15,257 nucleotides of DNA, taken from contig WELB01000086.1 in assembly GCA_009602725.1 (NCBI GenBank), forward strand, positions 243,098 through 258,354. The letters run 5' to 3'. Positions 1 to 9,801 of this stretch are shown piece after piece (position 1 is the stretch's first letter; the number at the start of each line of letters is the position of its first letter). The notes below the pieces were generated by a model. The model had not been told where the DNA came from. It did no database searches and was given only the letters and a program-made list of their open reading frames with translations. The DNA comes from Spirogloea muscicola (Eukaryota > Streptophyta > Zygnematophyceae > Spirogloeales > Spirogloeaceae). A program made the translations under genes and the position numbers.

Positions 1-14
1 GGGGGGGGGGGGGG
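1..14. repeat. Poly-G run at window start
   Basis: Fourteen consecutive G bases open the window. The far end is also a simple repeat, so this may mark an assembly edge rather than a biological boundary. Confidence 0.9.
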
Positions 15-734
15 TCCGCGCCTCCCTTGGGCCCTGCCCGCCAGTCCCGGGCAGGTCAGCGGCGGCTCACGTGACCGGGTCCGCATCTGCCCGGACGGGC
101 GGGCAGGTCTGAAAATTATTACCACCAGATGGACCCTGCTGCAAGGGTACTTGGTACAGGATTTCAGCGCTAAGTACGTTTGAGCGCAGACCGCGCGATC
201 CGGGTAGCCCTGGCTGTGGACTTTCAAGGCTGCCCTCACTGCGCGGGCAGTGCCGAAGAGATGCCCGCCGCCGACACGTGGCCGTCAGCCCTAGATACGA
301 GGCCATGGGTGCTTCCTCACCGCACCCGCGCCCTAATCCGCGCCCTAATCCCCCTATGAGGGAACAGCTCCTTCAGTGTACGGCAATAATGTCTAAGAGA
401 GCAAGTACGCTGTGAGAGGAAGACACTTCCAGTACTTCTTCCCATGCGCCATGGACACATACGGCGGCTCCGGAACGAAGTGGTCTTCCCTCCTCCAACG
501 CCTGGCTCTGCTTGTCGATGCCCGCCGACGTAGTCGGGCGGGTAGCTTAGGGCATTCTAGCGTCCCGCAAGCCATCGTTGCATGCTATTGCATGCGGCTA
601 TCGTTGAGTCTACAGCGCTCTCAGGCACTTGCGATACCCTATAGACCAGCGTGCTGGGAGTGCATTAGCCCAGGCTAATGGCTTCCGTGGTGGTGGTTTG
701 GCTCTTCAGCTTAGCTTGTCAGATATGCATGTGC
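15..734. other. Non-coding stretch, no gene recognised
   Basis: Open frames here are short and resemble no family I know. Visible structure includes a perfect 8-bp stem with a 7-base loop (CCTGCCCG at 33-40 pairing with CGGGCAGG at 48-55). An 8-bp palindrome TCACGTGA at 67-74 contains the plant-type G-box core CACGTG. Whether either element acts on a gene to the left of the window cannot be told from the sequence. Confidence 0.5.
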
Positions 735-1083
735 TCACTCGGGGATGTTGGTGTCCCCCTTAGCTGGCTCATTACCCCGTAACAGGACATTTGCAAGGCT
801 AGAATTGGCCTCACTGTCAATGTCATGCGCACCGCGCGCCTTCTCTCCAGTAGAGGGGGATGGCCGTGAGAGGAATTCACAAGGGGAAAGACTCTTCCGC
901 TTCCAGTAGAGGGCGATGGTTGTGATCGGCAAGCCCAGAGGAAAGGTCGAACAGAATTCGAGGGGCCAGAGAGAAGGCGCGCGGTGCGCATGAAATTGAA
1001 AGAGAGGCCAATTCTAGCCTTACAAAAGCCCTGGTAACGGTGGTAATGAGTTAGCTAACGGGGGCACTAATATCCTCGAGTGA
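735..1083. repeat. Foldback / MITE-like element with about 113-bp inverted arms
   Basis: The left arm (735-847) is the imperfect reverse complement of the right arm (969-1083), at roughly 85% identity by eye with one 2-base length difference. The outer ends share TCACTCG and the inner ends share GCGCACCGCGCGCCTTCTCTC in inverted form. The loop of about 120 bp carries two tandem copies of a 56-bp unit. No clear target-site duplication flanks it: the left flank reads ATGTGC and the right flank AAGAAG. It encodes nothing recognisable, so it would be non-autonomous. The inverted structure is seen directly; calling it transposon-derived is inference. Confidence 0.75.
847..958. repeat. Two tandem copies of a 56-bp unit inside the foldback loop
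   Basis: Two units start at 847 and 903, each beginning CCAGTAGAGGG, then G or C, then GATGG. They agree well over the first 26 or so bases and more loosely afterwards. A similar 28-base stretch recurs at 8961-8988, in the region upstream of the kinase gene. Confidence 0.6.
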
Positions 1084-2080
1084 AAGAAGATTCCAAGGCA
1101 CACAGCGACTCAAGTGGCCACAGGGTGCTCATTATCCCTTAGTGTGTGCAGCCCCAGAATCCGAGTTGGCCGGAGGGCGCAAAGATCACGAAACACCCAG
1201 GCTTGGCCAGAAGGAGGGTCTGTGTGCGAAGCAGCTCTCCCAAAGAAGCGATGGCTGCGAGAGGACACGCAGGGCCAGATCCTCAGTCAGCAGCTTGACG
1301 TCAGGCGTTGGCTTTTGGCAGGGCTGATGTTTGAACGTTGGCATGTAGAGGCGTAGACAGACTGCCCAAGGAAATAAGGTCACGTCTAAATCAAAATGAA
1401 CGAGATGGTTTCAGACGGAGCAAGTCAGAGAGTTGCAAGCAAGTCATTGGCCTCCTTCAGTCGGCTGTCGGAGATCATGTCATGGAGGTGGAGGCAAGCC
1501 ACTTGCCTCTATGTCACTGTTGTCAGAGCAAATGCAACCCTGGAAAGGTCCTGAGACATTCCTACATCGAAAAGAACCTGTACATCTGTTCGTGTTCAAC
1601 AAGCGGAGACTTCGAAAGCCACCACTATGGTCTCTGAAATCATGCGGCTGTACTGCTGGGCTTCCGTCACCATTGTGCCCAGTAAAAGAGCTCCTGATGG
1701 CAGCCACAGCTTGGAAGCCGTCAACGATGTCCTGGGACCACTGTGTATGTCGGCAATAAGCAAGCTAGCTTCGCTGCTCTTATGGAAGACATGGTGGCGT
1801 AGTGTCTAAATATCACTGCAGTGCTGATGCAAGAGCTTGAGGAGCAATAAGCACGCAGCTGGCCACTTGGGTTAGCAAAACTGTACATCAACCTCAGACG
1901 GTAGGGAATGAATGACATCATCCTCTCTCGAGGCTGTGGAGAGTGCGAGTACCAGCCGACTTAGGGCTTAGGGATAACATTTAGGCTAAAAGTGTGGACG
2001 CTAGAATGTAGCCATGGCAACAGGTGCAGCAGCCAAGACCAGAGTCCTGTCTGAGGCTATAATCCTTCTTATACTTAGTT
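1084..2080. other. Intergenic region, 3' flank of the FAM114-like gene
   Basis: No recognisable gene. Small open frames on both strands (for example 1338-1637 plus, with a few clustered Cys residues) match no family I know and lack a convincing exon context. The part nearest 2080 should hold the 3' UTR of the minus-strand gene. I see neither the AATAAA nor the green-algal TGTAA poly(A) signal on the minus strand here. Confidence 0.45.
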
Positions 2081-4830
2081 TTAGATAGCTTTACTGTCGT
2101 TTTCCATAGCCTCGGCCCCCTTGATGCCCGTAGCCAGCACAAAGTGTGCGAGTTTCTGCAGGCCGTCCTGAATGCGACTGATGGCCGTGCTTCCGTCGCT
2201 CTCCAGGCTGGCGCTGATAGATGCCTGCTGCTCCTGGACCCTGGCAGGGCTGTCCTTGCCACCGGCCTCCACCTCGCCAGTGGCCGCCCTGCAGGCTTCT
2301 GCAACGTCGCTGATTCCTGCAAACAGAACTGGAAGGAAAACCTGAGCCTGATTGATGATTTGGAGCCAAACATGTGCTGTGGGCCACTGCTGCAAGCCAC
2401 TTTCAGCCGTACTACCAGTGCAGACCTGGACCCCTAGGACACTCAGGCTTCTCCTGGGGCTTCTCCTGGATGCCATCAGTGACCGCATCAGATAAAGAGA
2501 ATTGCCTACGGCTGGTGAACATCAGACAGCCCTAGATTAGTTTCAGTGACCATCTTACCTGTGAGGTAGCCATCTAGCACGGCCTCGATGTCGTCCGTCA
2601 TGGCCTGCGCCCGCGCCTGCACGGTCTTGCCTTTTGCAATAACTTCCTCAGCCCAGTTGCTCCTTGCAGAGGCGCTGGTACTCGCACTACCCTTGTCGGC
2701 CTCCTCGCCGGCATGGCTGGCTTTGTCGGCACCGTCTGCCCCGTCCGCTGTGGCCAGCATCGTGTTGCCGAGCTGCAGGAGTTGCAGCAGGCACAGCGAG
2801 CACAGCTCGGACAGCCTCTGCATGGAAGACATGGAAACTGTGTCAACCCTTCACATTATGATATCATCTCTACGTCGCTTTGCCAGGCCCATTACTGACC
2901 TCAAATAGTGGTGCTAAATATAGGCCAATAGAGGATAGTTAGAGCAAAGTACTCACATGTACACCCTCAGCCCGGAGTGCTTCTAGCCGCTCCAGCGTCC
3001 GGTTCACGACCTCTGGCGCAGCCGTGCCCGGCAAGCTTGCCGCAAAGCTGGAAGAGGGAACCCATGTCAGTAGTGGTGCTATCTGTACGATTGCTCAGCT
3101 GCTGCAACAATCGCTTCGGAGTGGCAGCACTGAAGCGGACGTGTGGACTACATGTTTCTGGTTGCCGTCTGTCAACCACAACGGCAGCAAAAACTCCCGC
3201 AACCGACCTGCTAGCCATCTCCGCAGCCCTGCTGATGCTGGCGTCCCGGAGAGCCCGCACATCAGTGCCACCGACAACGTTGCTGGCCTCCTCCTTGGCC
3301 TTGCCCTTGGCCTGGTCGTCTTCCCCTGCGCCCGCCATCTCCTCATCCTGCCCGAGCGTGAGCGTGTGCTGCAGGTGCTTGAAGGCCTCGTCGAACGTGC
3401 GCCGCTCCTCGTCTGCCATCTTAGCCTGCGCTCTGCTGCACAGGAGCATGTAGTGGTTGGCCAGCGCCTCCAGCTCCTGCTTGCACGACGTCGTCTTCCC
3501 CATCAGCAGAGGAACGCTAGACACATTGGAGCAAACGAGACAAGTGCAGGCAATGTACATTAAGTAAGTGCGATTCAATAATGTCCGAGTACTTTGCGGG
3601 GCACATACGACACTTACTTCAAGGTGCTCGGGCCCGCCATAGATGTAGAAGCAGCGGTCGAACGACACCTCCTCTGCAAAACGTTCCACCTCCCCGGCAC
3701 GATCCGCGTTGGCTTGCTCATCGTCCTCCTCGAGAATGATGCCCGTCTCCTGCGCGAGGATGTCCAGCGTCTCCTTGCCAACAAACTCCAGCAGCTGCAT
3801 GCCTTTGGACGCCAAGCCCTTGCCACTCTGCTTGCGAGACACAACCTCGGGATGTCAGTCTTGTCGTCTTGGCAAGCCCGTCAGCCATGGCAGCCGCTGA
3901 GACACGCTGACACGTCCAACATGGTGGGCCAATCTGCGCAGCTATTAAGCATTGCTCCTCGCTCTTAACCACATAAAGAAGGCAAACCTGCACAAGCCCA
4001 GGAGCGAGCTCCGCCGCCGTACTCGACAGGTTGCCCTCCTGGATCGTGTGCGCCAGTGCTTCTGCTGAGTGCTGGGCCCTGGACAGCTTGCGCAAAACCC
4101 AGCGGTCTAAGGCTATCTGAGCCACGTCCAGCTGGCATACATAGCGAGGTCGATGCCTCTAGAACGCTCTGACTGATACTATATTCCAACTACTTAAATG
4201 TCTGGGAGGTACATTAGTATCATCACGCTAAGCGATGCAAGAGAAGGGGTCTCACTTATGCACGAAAGTCACGCTGCCCTTCCAGGCGCTGTTGAGCGCA
4301 GTCAGGGCGCCGTGGGCGAGGCTCTCGACGGATTCGTCGACGGCTTTCAGGCCCTGCACAGTGCGCCGCCGCGCTGCATTAGGCCCCAACTGCTAATGTC
4401 AGAGCTGCAAGCAATTATACAGACTTTTACTCTAATGCAAATGCTGCTGTCATTTACTGGCATGGGCAGGATGATAATAGCTTCTGCCTCCTTAACTCTC
4501 ACTTAGCTCAAACCCGTATCACTAATTGAGTCTGCATTACAGTATGGTCAGGCGCCACAGCTGTAGATGGTGGGCAGCGCCCACCTGGCCGAGCATTGTG
4601 TCCTTGCTGGCGTCGTCCAGGCGGTCCAGCGCCGTGAGGCGCTTCCGGTCCTCCTCGCTCGGCGGCAGCGCAGGCTCCGCGCCTCCTCCGGCGGCGCCGC
4701 CGCCATCGGCGGGCTCTGCTCCGCCGCCTGCAGGACGGCTGCCGGGCTCTCCGTCCAGGTCAAGGTTGTCGACCATGCCCTTGGCGGCCGCCACGGCCTG
4801 CGACGAGATGAGATGTGGACGTTGGCTCAT
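2081..4830 (-). CDS. FAM114-family (DUF719, NOXP20-like) protein, 8 exons
   Basis: Exons: 4830-4585, 4353-4256, 4156-3988, 3845-3618, 3476-3208, 3047-2957, 2817-2559, 2316-2081, ending in TAA (about 531 aa; human FAM114A2 is about 505). An alternative second intron (donor after 4264, acceptor before 4131) gives 520 aa; I cannot choose. The first acceptor of exon 4 could also shift by 15-18 bases. The start has a strong context (GCCACCATGA). Family evidence: exon 4 carries GKGLASKGMQLLEFVGKETL, the counterpart of the FAM114 'LEFIGKKTMDV' motif. The exon 4/5 junction restores GGPEHLE-ELEALA, like animal GLSHLEALE. The helical C-terminus (SELCSLCLLQLLQLG) also aligns. The N-terminus is Gly/Ala/Pro-rich and probably disordered. 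Animal members are reported to bind Rab2 at the Golgi; the role in algae is unknown. Each junction keeps frame and is GT-AG. Confidence 0.8.
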
Positions 4831-4845
4831 GGTGGCCCGAGAGCC

Positions 4846-4850
4846 GCGGC

Positions 4851-4881
<31 letters not shown>

Positions 4882-4884
4882 GCC
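4846..4884. repeat. GGC triplet run just upstream of the FAM114-like start codon
   Basis: Eight uninterrupted GGC units from 4848, one interruption, then three to four more. The run starts 15 bases beyond the minus-strand ATG at 4830, so the transcript leader would read it as GCC repeats. It also lies between the two divergent start codons proposed here (4830 minus, 4939 plus). Confidence 0.9.
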
Positions 4885-4938
4885 GGGTCTGGAGGCAGGG
4901 ATAAGACCGCTCCTCGGAATAGCAAGCCCGGAGGAGCG

Positions 4939-5192
4939 ATGCCAGCAGCGAGGGTCCTGTCCAAGAGCCGGACCGTCAGTGCCGCCTCACCTGCAAAGGT
5001 CGACGTCGAAGAGCTTGTCAAGGGCAAGGCCAAGGTCGGCGGCGCCGGCGGCGCTAGCGGCGGCAGCTGGAAGCTTGCCACGAATGCTGCGGCAGCAGCC
5101 ACTGTTGCGGTGGCGGTGGCCACCTCCACGCGCTCAGGCGCAAGCGGAAAGCGGGACGAGGCAATGGCGGCGGCTCTGGTGAGGACAGCAAG
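4939..5192 (+). CDS. Tentative first exon of an unidentified gene, divergent from the FAM114-like gene
   Basis: An open frame begins at ATG 4939 (an earlier in-frame ATG lies at 4812) and runs to a strong donor, TTG|GTGAGT, at 5192/5193; unspliced it would stop at 5220. It encodes about 85 residues rich in Ala, Gly, Lys and Val, beginning MPAARVLSKSRTVSAASPAK. Codon choice looks coding: every lysine is AAG and GTC dominates among valines, as in the firm genes nearby. No domain is recognisable, and I could not place the next exon with confidence. A competing reading is that this is simply the 5' leader of the minus-strand gene, where a minus-strand frame (5129-4827) is also open. Low confidence as a gene. 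Confidence 0.3.
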
Positions 5193-5379
5193 CTTGGTGA
5201 GTGTATTACTTCTGCGTTGACGTCAAGGGGCAGATCAGGGATTTTGGGCCAAGACCCATGTGGCTGACCAGCTTCAGATACAGGTACTGCACAAGTCCTC
5301 ATTCGTTTTAAAAGGATCTAAGATGAAAGTCTTGCCCTGTTTGNGCCGGCTGCGGTCCGCGGGCAACGCGAGGCGGGCG

Positions 5380-5427
5380 CCGCCGCGAGGCCCGCCGCAG
5401 GCCCCGCCGCGAGACCCGCCGCGAAGT
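5380..5427. repeat. Four tandem copies of a 12-bp GC-rich unit
   Basis: Units start at 5380, 5392, 5404 and 5416, each reading CCGCCGC followed by a variable tail (GAGGC, AGGCC, GAGAC, GAAGT). Because 12 is a multiple of 3, one plus-strand frame gives a PPRG-PPQA-PPRD-PPRS pattern. The flanking sequence does not otherwise support coding. The undetermined base at 5344 is close by, so the patch may be poorly assembled. Confidence 0.75.
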
Positions 5428-6011
5428 CCGGAGCGGCGAGGCTCTGGGCTGGGACACTCTGTGTTCTTGATTAAGTGGGCTGTCAGGTTAAGTCCTTGAA
5501 TGGAATCGCACTAAATTGCTGTCAGTTATCGGCTAACCGACATTTGGCTAAGCGAAACCGAGGTACATGTGGAAGGAGCGTCGTAACGAGGGCACGCGTG
5601 TCTGACCAAATGGCTTTCAGTCTGGCGTCGCGTCATCTTGGCGTCCATCTACACAAACTGCACCTCTGCAAAACCGTCTTCAAATGCAAGAACAAGCAGT
5701 GGTGATTGTATCAAGCCAAGATCGGATTTGGAGTCGCGAGTTGTAGCAGCATGTCAGAGTGCTCCACTGTACGGAGGTCAGCAAGAGCGGCTCCTGCCGC
5801 AGGTTGCGCTTGGGAACATCTGAAGTCCAGATGCTGCGCTGATGCTGATCAGAAGCTGACGACTTGTAGCACCTTGACTGACGACCCAGCAGGCGATCTT
5901 GCTTGAGCGACAGAGTCGGAGTGGCTAAGGCTGCTTGATTGTGGCCTTGCAAGGTCAACGGTGGGCAGCTTGAGTTTGGCTGCGCACTTGAATAAAAGAA
6001 TGAATGAATGG

Positions 6012-6033
6012 GAAGGCAGGAAAGCCTGCCTTC
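6012..6033. other. Perfect hairpin just past the kinase stop codon
   Basis: GAAGGCAGG at 6012-6020 pairs fully with CCTGCCTTC at 6025-6033 around a 4-base loop. It begins 9 bases past the kinase stop on the minus strand, so it would lie at the very start of the 3' UTR. On the plus strand it follows an AATAAA and three GAAT/GAATG steps. Function unknown. Confidence 0.6.
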
Positions 6034-6041
6034 ATCGCAGG

Positions 6042-8599
<2,558 letters not shown>

Positions 8600-8631
8600 G
8601 CTGCCGCGTCGAATTGCGCAGCCGCTCCCGA

Positions 8632-8671
8632 CGCCGCCGCCGCCGCCGCCGCCGCCGACGCCGCCGCCGCG
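8632..8671. repeat. GCC triplet run in the kinase 5' leader
   Basis: About eight GCC units, one GAC interruption, then about four more. It lies 33-72 bases upstream of the kinase ATG; the minus-strand transcript would read it as GGC. It is complementary to the run at 8718-8750. Confidence 0.9.
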
Positions 8672-8717
8672 GGCGCGGGACCATGTGGCAGAGGGGCCTT
8701 GCGGCGCGCCCGAAGCG

Positions 8718-8750
<33 letters not shown>
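8718..8750. repeat. GGC triplet run, complementary partner of 8632-8671
   Basis: Eleven perfect GGC units. The two runs are separated by about 46 bases and are in opposite orientation. A transcript starting upstream of 8750 could therefore fold them into a long GC-only stem in front of the kinase start. Confidence 0.9.
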
Positions 8751-8751
<1 letters not shown>

Positions 8752-9184
8752 TTCCTGGGGCAGGCAGCTCCTGCTGTAGCGGAGGACAGTCGGCCTCTGA
8801 TCAAGTCCATGAGGAAATGCAGCTCTCGCTAAAAGGAATTCGTATTGTCGCCGATTTGCCATTCCGAGACCTTGTTCATGTCATTCATTCCAATATTTCT
8901 TGGGTTCGCCACTCACGGCCATCCGCCTTCTTTTGCAATCTGAAATGAAACAGCTCATTCCCAGCAAGGGCGATGGCTGTGAGAGAAGTGCGCGCCCGTA
9001 GAGATGAGGGGCTGGCAAAGCCAGCCCAAGATTGTCCAAGACAATGTCCAAAGCCATGTGAGAGCAAGCGCGGCCAGATTAACTGGTGGCTGGGAGAGGC
9101 CAGCCCAAAAGAATGGACAAGGTCTGAAGGAGTCGGAGTGCTAAGGACTGAGACAGCAGTAAGCGAACTCTCAGTAACCTCTCG
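8751..9184. other. Upstream region of the kinase gene; no gene recognised
   Basis: No supported coding exon. Positions 8961-8988 resemble the 56-bp unit of the foldback element (CCAG, then GGGCGATGG, then GTGAGAG). Positions 9020-9115 contain two related copies of a motif centred on GCCAGCCCAA, about 75 bases apart. This region probably contains the kinase promoter, but I see no TATA box. Confidence 0.4.
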
Positions 9185-9682
9185 TCAGTAGATGCAAGTC
9201 TGAGTAGCTAGCAGGCGGAAAGACGTCGCCCTGACGGAAGCNGCAGCGTCCGGTTGGACCAAGGGCGTGTCGCTGCCCATCCACCACATGTCGTCCTGGA
9301 TATCGGCTACACCTATTGTCGACGCCCCATTGACATCCACCACCTCACCACTCTCCTCCCCCTCGTTACCATGCAACCTGTTGGACTCCGACAAAGTCTC
9401 ACGCATCCTGGCTTGCTGCGCAGCAGAGGCATTGTGATGGGCAGGCGCCCTGGCTCCTTGCTCTGCCTCTGCTTCAGGGGCTGTTGCATCCTCCATCTGC
9501 ACATCCTCCGCCACCTCCGCTGCCGCCGCCCCTGCCGCAGCCGCCGCAGCCACCGCCGCCGCCGCCGCGCCGCCGCCGCCGCACATTCTGCCCCGGTGCC
9601 GCTCACGGCGCAGCTCCCGAGGATGCGCGGACATGAGCTGGCGCGGCAGCCAGGCCGGGCCTGAGCGGCAAGCGTGGGCCAT
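9185..9682 (-). CDS. Unidentified Ala-rich, acidic protein or first exon, divergent from AXR1
   Basis: A 165-codon frame on the minus strand, stopping at 9185; possible starts are 9682, 9634 and 9586. It encodes a poly-Ala stretch (from the triplet-rich 9520-9582), then an acidic segment (AEVAEDVQMEDA), then a polar tail including RLHGNEGEESGEVVDVNG and DDMWWMGSDTPLVQPDA. No domain is recognised. Codon choice in the acidic part looks coding (GAG, GTG, AAC), but low complexity weakens that argument. Internal GTGAGG-type donors (for example near 9352) mean the true exon could end early and the real stop lie elsewhere. The undetermined base at 9242 falls in the third position of an alanine codon, so it does not change the protein. 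Could be spurious. Confidence 0.35.
   Translation of the reverse strand: MAHACRSGPAWLPRQLMSAHPRELRRERHRGRMCGGGGAAAAAVAAAAAAGAAAAEVAEDVQMEDATAPEAEAEQGARAPAHHNASAAQQARMRETLSESNRLHGNEGEESGEVVDVNGASTIGVADIQDDMWWMGSDTPLVQPDAXASVRATSFRLLATQTCIY
9520..9582. repeat. Imperfect GCC-triplet tract
   Basis: A mostly GCC/GCA tract with several interruptions. It encodes poly-Ala on the minus strand in the frame of the ORF at 9185-9682. It sits 220-282 bases upstream of the AXR1 start. Confidence 0.8.
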
Positions 9683-9801
9683 CGGCAGCTCGAGCTCCGG
9701 CTGTCGGCCCCGGCCTCGGCTCCGGCTGGGCTGGGCATGCGGTGTGGCGCGGGCGCCGGGACCGCAGCGCCGACGCCGCTGCAGCCGGTCCGCCGCCTGC
9801 C
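9683..9801. promoter_or_regulatory. Possible bidirectional promoter between the 9185-9682 ORF and AXR1
   Basis: 119 bases separate the divergent start codons at 9682 (minus) and 9802 (plus). It is very GC-rich, with repeated CGGCT/CCGGC words and no TATA box. The AXR1 start itself is strong (CTGCCATGGC). That the interval works in both directions is inference and depends on the minus-strand ORF being real. Confidence 0.35.

Larger units (their letters stand above)
5193..6041. other. Unresolved stretch between divergent and kinase genes
   Basis: Contains an undetermined base at 5344 followed by a very GC-rich patch. On the plus strand one frame is open from 5584 to a TGA at 5823 (about 79 codons) and could be a terminal exon of the gene proposed to start at 4939. 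It resembles nothing I know. An AATAAA at 5991-5996 on the plus strand would suit the end of such a gene. On the minus strand this region should hold the 3' UTR of the kinase gene, but I find no TGTAA or AATAAA in that orientation. Confidence 0.35.

Noticed and set aside
1338-1637. Small ORF with CHCC and CSC clusters, possibly a zinc-binding domain
   Set aside because: The cysteine spacing fits no zinc finger I know. There is no supporting exon, and the surrounding region looks non-coding.
2967-3842. A 291-codon open frame taken as one exon
   Set aside because: It joins exons 4 to 6 of the FAM114-like gene through introns that happen to be open. Clean GT-AG sites and the family landmark HLE-LEALA support splicing.
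4526-5182. Plus-strand 218-codon Arg/Ser/Pro-rich frame
   Set aside because: It lies antisense to FAM114-like exon 1 and is open because of GC-rich triplets; composition is not protein-like.
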